This document shows, one piece after another, positions 1-7,897 of a stretch of DNA of 46,908 bases; the stretch's first letter is position 1; the number at the start of each line of letters is the position of its first letter. Below the pieces are notes generated by a model. The model was not told the DNA's origin, made no database searches, and saw nothing but the letters and a program-made list of their open reading frames with translations. The stretch comes from Bacteroidales bacterium (lineage in GTDB: Bacteria; Bacteroidota; Bacteroidia; Bacteroidales; UBA932): contig JAFSXX010000008.1 in the NCBI GenBank assembly GCA_017443845.1, forward strand, positions 1-46,908. The letters are read 5' to 3'. Both the position numbers and the translations under genes were made by a program.

Positions 1-41
1 CTCTTGGAAAGGAGCTCCAGATACTTCAAATCCCGCTTCAT
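1..41 (-). CDS. 5' end of a minus-strand gene, cut by the window edge
   Basis: Reading the minus strand from an ATG at 41-39 gives the peptide MKRDLKYLELLSK, open to the window edge. A matching Bacteroidetes -7 box (TAAATTTG on the minus strand, 62-69) lies just upstream, which supports a real start. The short N-terminus resembles that of class 3 fructose-1,6-bisphosphatases, but thirteen residues are too few to name the gene. It is divergent from the hydroxyacid dehydrogenase gene. Confidence 0.5.
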   Translation of the reverse strand, partial: MKRDLKYLELLSK

Positions 42-61
42 ATATTGTGAGTATTATTATT

Positions 62-78
62 CAAATTTACTAATTTTG
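62..78. promoter_or_regulatory. Back-to-back divergent promoter boxes
   Basis: The plus strand has TAATTTTG at 71-78, matching TAnnTTTG, 28 bp before the ATG at 107. The minus strand has TAAATTTG at 69-62, 20 bp before the ATG at 41. One base separates the boxes. A plus-strand TTG at 45-47 is a loosely spaced -33 candidate. Confidence 0.6.
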
Positions 79-106
79 TGGTAAACAGCAAAAATAACCC
101 GACATT

Positions 107-1039
107 ATGAAAATAGTATTCCTCGATGCCGAGACCCTCGGCGATGACGTTTCCCTCTCCCCTATTTCCAGCCTCGGCGAATATGTATCATATCCTTCCA
201 CAGCCCCGGAGCTGGTCATCGAACGCTGCAAAGGCTTCGACGTAGTGATATCCAACAAAGTATATATCGGACGCGAAACCATCGACGCCCTGCTGCCCGA
301 GCTGAAGCTGATATGCGTCGCCGCCACCGGCACCAACAATATAGATATGGCATACGCAGCCGAGAAAGGGATCCCTGTCCGCAACGCCGTGAACTATTCC
401 ACCGAAAGCGTGGCGCAGGTCACCTTTATGTTCATACTCTCGCTTGTAGGCAAGGCATCGTATTTCGACGGATATGTCAAGAGCGGGGAATACTCCGGCA
501 GCGGATGCTTCACCAACGCCAGGGTTCCGTTTTTCGAACTCAACGGCAAGAAGCTCGGCATCATCGGCCTGGGCAATATAGGAAGCCGCGTGGCGTCGAT
601 CGGAAAGGCATTCGGAATGGAGGTTTCGTATTATCCCACCTCAGGAGTCGCGCACAGCGCCGAATACCCCGCCCTTCCCCTGGAGAGGCTGCTGGCCGAG
701 AGCGATATTATCTCTATCCACTGTCCCCTGAACGACCGCACCCGCGGCCTGATCGGTTATGACGGACTCTCGATGATGAAACCCTCGGCATACATAGTAA
801 ATATGGGCCGCGGCGGCATCATTGTGGAAGACGAACTGGCCCGCGCCCTCGACGAGGGCCTCATCGCCGGAGCCGCGGCGGATGTCTTTACGAAGGAGCC
901 GATGCCGGAAGACCATCCGTTCCTGCATCTGAAGCATCCCGAAAGGATACTCCTCACCCCCCACATCGGCTGGGCCAGCCGTGAGGCGCGCGAATGCCTG
1001 ATCCGCAAGATAGCGGAGAATATCTCTAATAATATTTGA
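107..1039 (+). CDS. D-2-hydroxyacid dehydrogenase (glycerate dehydrogenase-like)
   Basis: 310 residues, the usual length for NAD-dependent D-2-hydroxyacid dehydrogenases, which interconvert 2-oxoacids such as hydroxypyruvate and D-2-hydroxyacids in the cytosol. The substrate-binding loop (AATGTNNID, 72-80) is followed by the Rossmann motif GLGNIGS at 154-160. The catalytic set is in place: Arg235 (in NMGRGG), Glu264 (in TKEP) and His286 (in TPHIGWAS). The first-domain sequence fits the glycerate/hydroxypyruvate reductase branch better than the long SerA type, and there is no ACT domain. Exact substrate is inference. Its last 14 bases overlap the end of deoC on the opposite strand. Confidence 0.88.
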   Translation: MKIVFLDAETLGDDVSLSPISSLGEYVSYPSTAPELVIERCKGFDVVISNKVYIGRETIDALLPELKLICVAATGTNNIDMAYAAEKGIPVRNAVNYSTESVAQVTFMFILSLVGKASYFDGYVKSGEYSGSGCFTNARVPFFELNGKKLGIIGLGNIGSRVASIGKAFGMEVSYYPTSGVAHSAEYPALPLERLLAESDIISIHCPLNDRTRGLIGYDGLSMMKPSAYIVNMGRGGIIVEDELARALDEGLIAGAAADVFTKEPMPEDHPFLHLKHPERILLTPHIGWASREARECLIRKIAENISNNI

Positions 1040-1811
1040 CCTCGGTTCCCTCGAGGGCGGAGAGGAGATTGTTGGCCATTCGGCTGGCTCCGAAGCGGAA
1101 GAGCTTCTTGTTGAGCCACTCGGGGCCGAGGATCTCCTTTACGATGTTGTAGTACATCACCGCATCATCGGCGCTGGCGATGCCTCCGGCGGGCTTGAAG
1201 CCTACCTTGCGGCCGGTCTTGGCGTAGAACTCCTTGATGCACTCGCACATAATGCGGGCAGCCTCGGGAGTGGCCGAAACGGCAATCTTGCCCGTGGAAG
1301 TCTTGATAAAGTCGGCGCCAGCCTCCATCGAGAGCCAGGAAGCATCCTCGATGAGCTTGGGCTCCTTCAGTGCCCCGGTCTCGAGGATCACCTTAAGATG
1401 GACATCGGGATTAACAGTGCGGATAGCCTTGCCTATTTCGACAATCTCACGCTGCGCCTCGTCGTATCGGCCCTCGAGGAAAGAATTCAGGGCGAGGACG
1501 ATATCCACCTCATCTGCCCCCTCGGAAACGGCCGTCACGCACTCCATTACCTTGACCTCGAGTGGGCTCTGCGAAGCAGGGAAGCAACCGCCGACCACCG
1601 TGATGCGGACATCCGGCTCGGTCTTGACTGCCTTAATCACCTTCGCGAAATTGGGATAGACGCAGATCGATGCCGGCAGCGGATACTGCGGATAAACACT
1701 GTGGAATCCATTCACCTTACGGACCATATCCCCGATCTTCGAGGGAGTGTCGGTCACATTCAAAGATGTCAAATCGATAAGCCCGAGGGCCTCTTTGTAA
1801 ATCTCTTTCAT
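1026..1811 (-). CDS. deoC: Deoxyribose-phosphate aldolase
   Basis: 261 residues. DeoC cleaves 2-deoxyribose-5-phosphate to glyceraldehyde-3-phosphate and acetaldehyde in deoxynucleoside salvage. The key residues are visible: Asp103 (in DEVDIVLALN), Lys140 (HLKVILETG), the Schiff-base Lys170 (ADFIKTSTGK) and Lys206 (VGFKPAGGI). These correspond to Asp102, Lys167 and Lys201 of the E. coli enzyme plus a further conserved lysine. The gene converges on the hydroxyacid dehydrogenase with a 14-bp overlap. It starts 8 bp after the stop of the radical SAM gene, so it is probably the last gene of the minus-strand unit that begins near the tRNA. Confidence 0.95.
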   Translation of the reverse strand: MKEIYKEALGLIDLTSLNVTDTPSKIGDMVRKVNGFHSVYPQYPLPASICVYPNFAKVIKAVKTEPDVRITVVGGCFPASQSPLEVKVMECVTAVSEGADEVDIVLALNSFLEGRYDEAQREIVEIGKAIRTVNPDVHLKVILETGALKEPKLIEDASWLSMEAGADFIKTSTGKIAVSATPEAARIMCECIKEFYAKTGRKVGFKPAGGIASADDAVMYYNIVKEILGPEWLNKKLFRFGASRMANNLLSALEGTEVKYY

Positions 1812-1819
1812 ATCTTAAA

Positions 1820-2596
1820 TTATCCTTTTATCTGAACTAAAATCCCGGCATCGATAAGCGGGCGGGCGATCTCCTGCATCTCCTCAACCGAGACCTTCTG
1901 CAAAGTATTCAAAGGAGGCACGCGGTCGAGAGTATACATCATCACCTCGCGGGGACGCAGCCGGAGCACCATCCGCACCCAGGCATCGGAATGACGGCGG
2001 TCGGTACAGTCGAACCTGCGGCCATCCCTCTCCCCTCTCAGGAACATGGTCTGAAGAATGAAATCGCCCTTGAACCAGGCCATCTCCCGCTCGATGCGGC
2101 GGACCGAATAATGCGGGTCCTGCGGCTGGTCGATAAGCCTGGCGAAGGCATCTGAAGCCCCGTCGAGCTTGAGAATCGGATTGTCCACCTTTGCGAGAGC
2201 CTCCCGCACTCCGGGGCGGCCGATCCGGGTGGCATTGGTCAATACGGAGACCACCGCCTTCGGGAAATACTTCGCACGCAGTTCCAGCGTACGGTCGATG
2301 ATGGCCGGGAAATCGGGATGGAGGGTCGGCTCCCCGTTGCCTGAGAAGGTGATGGTATCGACCGGAACCCCGGAGTCGTGACACTCGCGGATTCCGCTCT
2401 CCAGCGCCTCATACACCTCATCGAGCGAGGGCAGGCGGGTATCGTCGCGGCCGTCGGCATTCCAGCCGCACTCGCAGTAAATGCAGTCGAAAGTGCATAT
2501 CTTCCCGTGCTTGGGAAGCAGATTGACTCCGAGCGAGCTACCCAGGCGGCGGCTGTGGATGGGGCCGAAAACTATATGGTCGAATTGCAATGCCAT
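1820..2596 (-). CDS. Radical SAM protein of the COG0731 (TYW1-like) type
   Basis: 258 residues from the ATG at 2596. This start is chosen over a longer upstream frame because it forms a TAATG stop-start overlap with the amidohydrolase gene and begins at the conserved region (FDHIVFGPIHSRRLGSSLGV). The radical SAM motif CTFDCIYC puts Cys34, Cys38 and Cys41 around a [4Fe-4S] cluster that cleaves S-adenosylmethionine. A glycine-rich stretch (TFSGNGEPTLHP) follows, as in Fe-S oxidoreductases related to the wyosine tRNA-modifying enzyme. Short Bacteroidetes members like this have no proven substrate, so function beyond radical SAM chemistry is unknown. Overlap with the upstream gene suggests translational coupling. 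Confidence 0.88.
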   Translation of the reverse strand: MALQFDHIVFGPIHSRRLGSSLGVNLLPKHGKICTFDCIYCECGWNADGRDDTRLPSLDEVYEALESGIRECHDSGVPVDTITFSGNGEPTLHPDFPAIIDRTLELRAKYFPKAVVSVLTNATRIGRPGVREALAKVDNPILKLDGASDAFARLIDQPQDPHYSVRRIEREMAWFKGDFILQTMFLRGERDGRRFDCTDRRHSDAWVRMVLRLRPREVMMYTLDRVPPLNTLQKVSVEEMQEIARPLIDAGILVQIKG

Positions 2597-3804
2597 TATA
2601 TCAATCTCCTGGAGAAACTCTCCTTTGTCAGTTTTACACTCTGCCTGTCCACATTTCCGATATGGACTATTCCCGGACGCTTGCCGGCCTCGAATGAGCC
2701 GCAGAAACCGTCGCATCCTATTGCCCTGGCGCCGTTCAGGGTAGCCCAGAGGAGCATCTCATCGAACGGGATATCGGGGAAGTTCTCCTGGATGCAGAGC
2801 ATCTCGGCCACCATCGACAGAAGATGGTTGCTCGAGAGGCTGTCGGTACCAATGCAGATATCGAGTCCGTTGCGTCGCATAAGCCCCAGCGGGGGCAGTA
2901 TCCTGTGGATAAAGATATTCGAGAGCGGGCAGACGGCCCAGTAAGGATGCCTCAGGGCGGCCTTTGCCGCATCTATGCTCTCCTGGTCGGTAACAGTATT
3001 GTGCACCAGGAGCACATTGCCCTCGACCGGGAATTCCACAGCCTTGCTGAGATTGTCGAGGAAATAGACCAGCGCGCCGGTACCTGTCACGGGAAGCTGA
3101 GTGGTCCCGCGCTGACGGTAATCCTCGGCGAGGGCCCCTGTGCCGTAGCGCAGCATATCCTCTTCTTCGGGACTCTCCTGGCTATGATAAGATATGTAGC
3201 CGCTCTTGAGACCTTCAGCCGCCGCCATTCGGTTGAGCAGCGGGCTCATCGTATAGCAGGCGTGGGGCGAGGGAGCGGCGTCCAGCCCCATCGAGCGGGC
3301 CTTGGCCTGAAGGGCCAGCGCACCGTCGACAACCTCGCGCGCATCTTCCGGCTCAGTGCCGAAAACCTCCAGGAAGGTACGGGTGTACATACCGCCCGAG
3401 GCAAGGGACCCGGCCTTCATAGCGAAGCTCTCGTCGCAGTTGCTGATATCCCCCATCGCACGCACCCCCTGCTCCACCAGGGAGTCGAACTCCCGGCGCA
3501 TCGCGGCGATGCGTCCCTCGCGGTCCACGGTAAGGCGCAGGGCATTTATCTGCTTGATGAATCCGTCCATCCCGGTCGCCTCCCGGAAGAGGCCCTTCAT
3601 GTGCGAGAGTTCGATATGACAGTGGGCGTTGGTAAATCCCGGAACGAGGAATCCCTCGACTCTCACCGCCGAGGCAAGGCGCTCCGGCGACAGGTCCCCA
3701 GCCTTACCGAATCCGATTATCGCGCCGTCATCGGCGCACTCCACATAACCTTCCGCAATGGGTGCGGAGGTTACGGGGAATATTATATCTGCCGTGAATA
3801 TCAT
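2596..3804 (-). CDS. Metal-dependent amidohydrolase (COG0402 cytosine deaminase/chlorohydrolase type)
   Basis: 402 residues. The metal and catalytic motifs of the deaminase-like amidohydrolase superfamily are complete: His61-x-His63 (NAHCH), His207 with Glu210 (YHSQE), His268 (LVHN) and Asp321 (GTDS). A conserved His181 (SPHACY) lies in the substrate region. Members deaminate purines, pterins, aminofutalosine or related heterocycles; the substrate here cannot be read from sequence. It overlaps the DUF4296 gene by 4 bp (ATGA) and the radical SAM gene by 1 bp, so the three are almost certainly co-transcribed. Adjacency to a radical SAM enzyme hints at a nucleobase or modified-nucleoside pathway, which is inference. 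Confidence 0.88.
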   Translation of the reverse strand: MIFTADIIFPVTSAPIAEGYVECADDGAIIGFGKAGDLSPERLASAVRVEGFLVPGFTNAHCHIELSHMKGLFREATGMDGFIKQINALRLTVDREGRIAAMRREFDSLVEQGVRAMGDISNCDESFAMKAGSLASGGMYTRTFLEVFGTEPEDAREVVDGALALQAKARSMGLDAAPSPHACYTMSPLLNRMAAAEGLKSGYISYHSQESPEEEDMLRYGTGALAEDYRQRGTTQLPVTGTGALVYFLDNLSKAVEFPVEGNVLLVHNTVTDQESIDAAKAALRHPYWAVCPLSNIFIHRILPPLGLMRRNGLDICIGTDSLSSNHLLSMVAEMLCIQENFPDIPFDEMLLWATLNGARAIGCDGFCGSFEAGKRPGIVHIGNVDRQSVKLTKESFSRRLI

Positions 3805-4583
3805 TTGAACTTCTCCTCTATCTCCCGGAGTTTGTCATCATCGGGCATATTGGCATTTTTCTTCCTGCCACCGAAAAGCTTGGGCCTGCGCCGGACCTTG
3901 CCCGATTTGACCTCCTTATTCCCCTTCGCTTTTGAATCGGACGAAGAAATGGCGTCGAGTTCCCTGAACTCCATCTCTATCTCCTCGGCCGTCTCTTCAG
4001 GTTCTATGGGCTCATCGAACACGGAAGCGCTGCGATCCGAAGAATCGCGATCCCTGAGCATCTGCAGCCTTGCGGAATCGATTACGGTATAGAGAGTGTC
4101 TATTACAAGGCTGTCGCCGACGAAGGAAACGAGCAGGGTATCCATCAATTTGGCATAGCTGATGGAGTCGAGGAATTCATCGAGGGCGACCCTCGCGGCC
4201 TCAGCCATCTCGAACTCGACGTCAGCGATGGAATCCCTTATACGGATCTGGGCCATCAGTTCCTCGGCTTTTGCGTGATATGCCTTGTTGTTGGCCTCGA
4301 ATATCTTGGCGAAAGATTCGGGATCGTTGAGCAGGATGGCCTGCGAAGAGAGGAACTGCTCCTCCGTATAACCGTATTTCTCGATCAGAGGCCGGTATAC
4401 GCCCGTCGAGTCGCTCGCCATCCTGGCATCGGGATTGACCTCGACATAAGAGTCGGCCAGCATCATATCGTAATAGATACGCTGCATCGTCTTGCGCGGA
4501 ATCGGGGTCCTTTCGGAGCAGGAGACCGCACACAGGAGAAGGCACACAGCCAGGAGCGATGATTTGATAAACTCTTTGACCAT
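3801..4583 (-). CDS. DUF4296-type lipoprotein
   Basis: 260 residues from the ATG at 4583; an in-frame GTG two codons earlier is less likely. The N-terminus has a lipoprotein signal peptide with lipobox-like AVSCSE, placing the acylated cysteine about residue 22. The following region (MQRIYYDMMLADSYVE, then DSTGVYRPLIEKYGYTEEQF) matches the layout of DUF4296, a Bacteroidetes family of unknown function. The C-terminal part is long, acidic then lysine/arginine-rich, and probably disordered. The gene starts only about 40 bp after the tRNA-Gly on the same strand and is separated from it by a perfect 11-bp hairpin. Function unknown. Confidence 0.8.
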   Translation of the reverse strand: MVKEFIKSSLLAVCLLLCAVSCSERTPIPRKTMQRIYYDMMLADSYVEVNPDARMASDSTGVYRPLIEKYGYTEEQFLSSQAILLNDPESFAKIFEANNKAYHAKAEELMAQIRIRDSIADVEFEMAEAARVALDEFLDSISYAKLMDTLLVSFVGDSLVIDTLYTVIDSARLQMLRDRDSSDRSASVFDEPIEPEETAEEIEMEFRELDAISSSDSKAKGNKEVKSGKVRRRPKLFGGRKKNANMPDDDKLREIEEKFK

Positions 4584-4589
4584 AAGCAC

Positions 4590-4616
4590 CTGACGGCCGC
4601 ATTTGGCGGCCGTCAG
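4590..4616 (-). terminator. Hairpin between tRNA-Gly and the DUF4296 gene
   Basis: A perfect 11-bp inverted repeat (4590-4600 with 4606-4616) encloses a 5-nt loop. It begins 7 bp after the tRNA 3' CCA and has no U-tract. It could act as a processing or attenuation structure rather than a full intrinsic terminator, because it is followed at once by the start region of the DUF4296 gene. Confidence 0.5.
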
Positions 4617-4622
4617 CAGGTT

Positions 4623-4698
4623 TGGAGCGGAAAACGGGTTTCGAACCCGCGACCTTCGGCTTGGGAAGCCGACGCTCTACCAACTGAGCTACTTCCGC
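4623..4698 (-). tRNA. tRNA-Gly (anticodon CCC)
   Basis: A 76-nt cloverleaf on the minus strand. It has a 7-bp acceptor stem (GCGGAAG with TTCCGC plus a wobble position), a D-loop containing AGTTGGTAGA, an anticodon stem TCGGC/GCCGA around the loop TTCCCAA (anticodon CCC, decoding GGG as glycine), and a T-loop TTCGAAC. CCA is encoded at 4625-4623. A -7 box (TAAATTTG, minus strand 4716-4709) sits 10 bp upstream. Confidence 0.96.
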
Positions 4699-4708
4699 AT
4701 TTGCACTG

Positions 4709-4745
4709 CAAATTTAGCAAATAATCCGGAAAATAAGTAAATTTG
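4709..4745. promoter_or_regulatory. Divergent promoters for tRNA-Gly (-) and the DUF4293 gene (+)
   Basis: TAAATTTG occurs on the minus strand at 4716-4709, facing the tRNA, and on the plus strand at 4738-4745, facing the ATG at 4760. Both match TAnnTTTG exactly. They are 21 bp apart, so each lies near the -33 position of the other. Confidence 0.65.
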
Positions 4746-4759
4746 CGAGAATATTGCTT

Positions 4760-5242
4760 ATGAGTGACAAGTACTTTTCCTGGAAACGGATCCAGACCGT
4801 ATTGATAGCGCTGGCGGGCGGGCTTATGCTCTCCACGCTCTTTTTGGATATGTGTACCGCGGACGTGCCCTCGGCCGATGCCGCAGGAGGTTTCGAGCAC
4901 TACAGCATCGCTTTCAGAGAGCGCTACCAGTTCCTGATTTTCTCGTTCGTCACATTCGCCCTGACGATTGTCACCATCGGCTATTACAAGCAGAGGATAA
5001 TGCAGATCAGGCTCTGCATCCTCAACTCCATACTCTTGCTATTTTATCAAATCTGGCTGGTCGCCGCATTTTTCCAGCTCCGCGAGGCATTCACCTTCAC
5101 GGTGGCATCGCTCTTCCCGCTGATATCCATAATACTGCTGCTCACTGCAGCCACGTTCATCTGGAAGGATGAACTCAAGTTTATGGTCGCCAACGCAATG
5201 GCGCAGGGCAAAGGGGCAAAGAATGGCGGCCGGCGCGAATAA
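4760..5242 (+). CDS. DUF4293 integral membrane protein
   Basis: 160 residues from the ATG at 4760, 14 bp after a TAAATTTG promoter box; an upstream in-frame TTG is less likely. Four hydrophobic segments are visible, around residues 10-30, 48-68, 76-97 and 103-126, with a charged C-terminal tail (ending KGAKNGGRRE). The arrangement matches DUF4293, a Bacteroidetes family of small membrane proteins with no known function. The next gene starts 26 bp later, so it may belong to the same transcript as the Fe-S scaffold and GGGtGRT genes. Confidence 0.8.
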   Translation: MSDKYFSWKRIQTVLIALAGGLMLSTLFLDMCTADVPSADAAGGFEHYSIAFRERYQFLIFSFVTFALTIVTIGYYKQRIMQIRLCILNSILLLFYQIWLVAAFFQLREAFTFTVASLFPLISIILLLTAATFIWKDELKFMVANAMAQGKGAKNGGRRE

Positions 5243-5268
5243 CGAAACAAATAATACATTTCAGAATT

Positions 5269-5970
5269 ATGATTTATTCCAAAGAAGTACAGCACATGTG
5301 TGTTGTTGCCAAGGGTCCCAATCACGGCCCCGCCCCCATTCCCGAAGAGGGTAAGTGGGTTAAGGCCAAGGAGATAAAGGACATCTCCGGAATGACCCAC
5401 GGTATCGGCTGGTGCGCTCCCCAGCAGGGCGCGTGCAAGCTCACCCTCAATGTCAAGGAGGGTATCATCGAAGAGGCGCTCATCGAAACCATCGGATGCT
5501 CGGGTATGACCCACTCCGCCGCGATGGCTGCCGAAATCCTGACCGGCAAGACCCTGCTCGAGGCCCTCAACACCGACCTCGTATGCGACGCCATCAATAC
5601 CGCGATGCGCGAGCTCTTCCTGCAGATCGTTTACGGCCGCACCCAGTCGGCCTTCTCCGAAGGCGGCCTCATCATCGGAGCCGGCCTCGAGGACCTTGGA
5701 AAGGGTCTCCGCAGCCAGATTGCGACGATGTTCTCCACCAAAGCCAAAGGCGTCCGTTACCTCGAGATGGCCGAAGGCTATGTCACCAAGATCGCCCTCG
5801 ATGAGGACGGCGAGGTCTGCGGATACGAATTCGTCCGCCTCGGCGTGATGATGGACAAGATCAAGAAGGGCGTCGATGCCAATGAGGCTCTCCGCCAGTC
5901 AACCGCAACTTACGGCCGCTTCACAAAGGAGCAGGGCGCAGTCAAACATATAGATCCCAGGGTGGAATAG
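5269..5970 (+). CDS. IscU/NifU-like iron-sulfur scaffold protein, partner of GGGtGRT
   Basis: 233 residues. The middle of the protein resembles the IscU/NifU N-terminal fold, with candidate cluster ligands Cys49 and Cys56 (GWCAPQQGACKL), Cys77 (IGCSGM) and Cys106 (LVCDAIN); an extra Cys11 precedes the domain. A C-terminal extension of about 120 residues (KGVRYLEMAEGYVTKIALDE and beyond) is not part of classical IscU. The GGGtGRT gene follows after 12 bp, a pairing known from other anaerobes. The likely role is assembling or carrying an Fe-S cluster for that partner, which is inference from domain and context. Confidence 0.8.
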   Translation: MIYSKEVQHMCVVAKGPNHGPAPIPEEGKWVKAKEIKDISGMTHGIGWCAPQQGACKLTLNVKEGIIEEALIETIGCSGMTHSAAMAAEILTGKTLLEALNTDLVCDAINTAMRELFLQIVYGRTQSAFSEGGLIIGAGLEDLGKGLRSQIATMFSTKAKGVRYLEMAEGYVTKIALDEDGEVCGYEFVRLGVMMDKIKKGVDANEALRQSTATYGRFTKEQGAVKHIDPRVE

Positions 5971-5982
5971 GAGGACGACACT

Positions 5983-6993
5983 ATGATACGTGAAGTGAAA
6001 TTCGAAAGCCAGGACCGCAGGATGGGCAACATCCTCAAGGTTCTGAACTCATACGGAATCGCCTCCATCGAAGAGGCCAACAAGATTTGCGACGAGGCCG
6101 GAATCGACCCCTACCTCGAAGCCGAGCAGACCCAGAACATCTGCTTCGAGAATGTCAAATGGGCCTATGTCTGCGGTGCGGCCATAGCTCTCAAGAAGGG
6201 ATGCAAGGACGCTGCGGACGCCGCCGAGGCTATCGGAGAGGGACTCCAGTCCTTCTGCATCGCCGGCAGCGTGGCCGATGACCGCAAGGTCGGCCGCGGC
6301 CACGGCAACCTCGCAGCCCGCCTGCTGCGCGAGGAGACCGAGTGCTTCGCATTCCTCGCAGGACACGAATCCTTCGCAGCCGCAGAGGGCGCAATCAAGA
6401 TCGCCGAGATGGCCAACAAGGTGCGCAAGAAACCCTTGCGCGTCATCCTCAACGGACTCGGAAAGGACGCTGCGATGATCATCAGCCGAATCAACGGATT
6501 CACCTATGTCCAGACCGAATTCGATTACTACACCGGCGAGCTGAAGATAGTCCGCAGGAAATCCTATTCGAACGGCCCCCGCGCGAAGGTCAACTGCTAC
6601 GGCGCGGATGACGTGCGCGAAGGCGTCGCCATAATGCACCACGAGGGCGTGGATGTCTCCATCACCGGAAACTCCACCAACCCCACCCGCTTCCAGCATC
6701 CCGTCGCAGGCACCTATAAGAAAGAGTGCATCGAGCAGGGCAAGAAGTACTTCTCGGTGGCATCGGGCGGCGGTACCGGACGCACCCTCCATCCCGACAA
6801 CATGGCCGCCGGCCCCGCAAGCTACGGAATGACCGACACGATGGGCCGTATGCACAGTGACGCCCAGTTCGCAGGCTCCTCCTCCGTACCCGCACACGTC
6901 GAGATGATGGGATTCCTCGGAATGGGCAACAACCCGATGGTCGGCGCGACCGTGGCGGTTGCCGTATCCATCGCCGAGGCCCTCAAAAAATAG
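5983..6993 (+). CDS. GGGtGRT family protein, function unknown
   Basis: 336 residues, beginning 12 bp after the scaffold gene and preceded by a ribosome binding site (AGGAGGA). The family-defining motif GGGTGRT is at residues 262-268, followed by a conserved tail (HPDNMAAGPASYGMTD). The middle contains GLGKDAAMIISRINGF and a histidine-containing segment IMHHEGVDVSITGNSTNP. The glycine-rich motif suggests a nucleotide or phosphate site, but no catalytic activity is established for the family. It appears co-transcribed with the scaffold gene upstream and a nucleoside phosphorylase 6 bp downstream. A function in nucleotide or Fe-S-dependent metabolism is only a hypothesis. Confidence 0.88.
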   Translation: MIREVKFESQDRRMGNILKVLNSYGIASIEEANKICDEAGIDPYLEAEQTQNICFENVKWAYVCGAAIALKKGCKDAADAAEAIGEGLQSFCIAGSVADDRKVGRGHGNLAARLLREETECFAFLAGHESFAAAEGAIKIAEMANKVRKKPLRVILNGLGKDAAMIISRINGFTYVQTEFDYYTGELKIVRRKSYSNGPRAKVNCYGADDVREGVAIMHHEGVDVSITGNSTNPTRFQHPVAGTYKKECIEQGKKYFSVASGGGTGRTLHPDNMAAGPASYGMTDTMGRMHSDAQFAGSSSVPAHVEMMGFLGMGNNPMVGATVAVAVSIAEALKK

Positions 6994-6999
6994 CAGGAT

Positions 7000-7893
7000 A
7001 TGAAAGCGAAGCAGAGCAACAGGATTCCGGAATCGGAATTCATAATCAACCCCGACGGATCTGCCTTCCACCTCCATATCCTGCCTGAGGATCTGGCCGA
7101 CAACATCCTGCTCTTCGGTGACCAGGACCGCGTGCCTATGGCAGCGCAGTTCCTCGACAAGGGCTCCATCGAGGTCGACAAGTCCTCCAGGGAGTTCCAC
7201 ACCATCACGGGCCGCTTCAACGGCAAGCGGATCAGCATCGTCTCCTCGGGCATCGGTACCGACAACATCGATATCGTGATGACCGAGCTCGATGCCCTGG
7301 CCAACATCGATTTCAAGACCAGGACACCCAAGGCTGAGCACCGCAGGCTCTCGATACTCCGTATCGGCACCTGCGGCGCGCTGCAGCCCGAAATCCCCCT
7401 TGGAGGATACATTTTCTCCGATATGTCGGTGGGATTCGACGGAGTCCTCAACTGGTACGCCGATGTCGACAAGGTGCGCCAGAAGGGAATCGAAGAGGCC
7501 TTCATAAAGTATATGGAGTGGCCTGAGAGACTGGCAAAGCCATATTTCGTAAAGGCGAGCCCAAAGCTCATCAAGGCATTCGAAGGCAAGGCCTACCACG
7601 GCATCACGATGTCGGCTCCCGGCTTCTATGGCCCCCAGGGCCGCAAGGTGCGCGCCGCGATAACCATCCCCGACCTGACCACGAAACTCGAGAACTTCTC
7701 GTACCGCGGGAAGAAGATGACCAACATCGAGATGGAGAGTTCGGCGATCGCCGGCCTCGCCGCGGTGCTCGGCCACGATGCGGGCACGATCTGCCTGGCC
7801 ATCGCCAACCGCCACGCGAAGCAGAGCAATCCCGACTACAAGCCGCTGATGGCTGAACTCATAAAGTATTGCTTCGAAACCCTGACCAGGTAA
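7000..7893 (+). CDS. Nucleoside phosphorylase (PNP/UDP phosphorylase family)
   Basis: 297 residues. It carries the layout of the trimeric/hexameric nucleoside phosphorylase fold: a phosphate-binding GDQDR (40-44), the glycine-rich RIGTCGALQ (121-129) and the ribose-contacting EMES (244-247). These enzymes split nucleosides with phosphate into a base and ribose-1-phosphate. The sequence is closer to uridine phosphorylase-like Bacteroidetes proteins than to classical purine enzymes, but base specificity cannot be read off. It lies 6 bp after the GGGtGRT gene and 4 bp before the next gene, so it is in the middle of one transcript. Confidence 0.85.
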   Translation: MKAKQSNRIPESEFIINPDGSAFHLHILPEDLADNILLFGDQDRVPMAAQFLDKGSIEVDKSSREFHTITGRFNGKRISIVSSGIGTDNIDIVMTELDALANIDFKTRTPKAEHRRLSILRIGTCGALQPEIPLGGYIFSDMSVGFDGVLNWYADVDKVRQKGIEEAFIKYMEWPERLAKPYFVKASPKLIKAFEGKAYHGITMSAPGFYGPQGRKVRAAITIPDLTTKLENFSYRGKKMTNIEMESSAIAGLAAVLGHDAGTICLAIANRHAKQSNPDYKPLMAELIKYCFETLTR

Positions 7894-7897
7894 GCAG

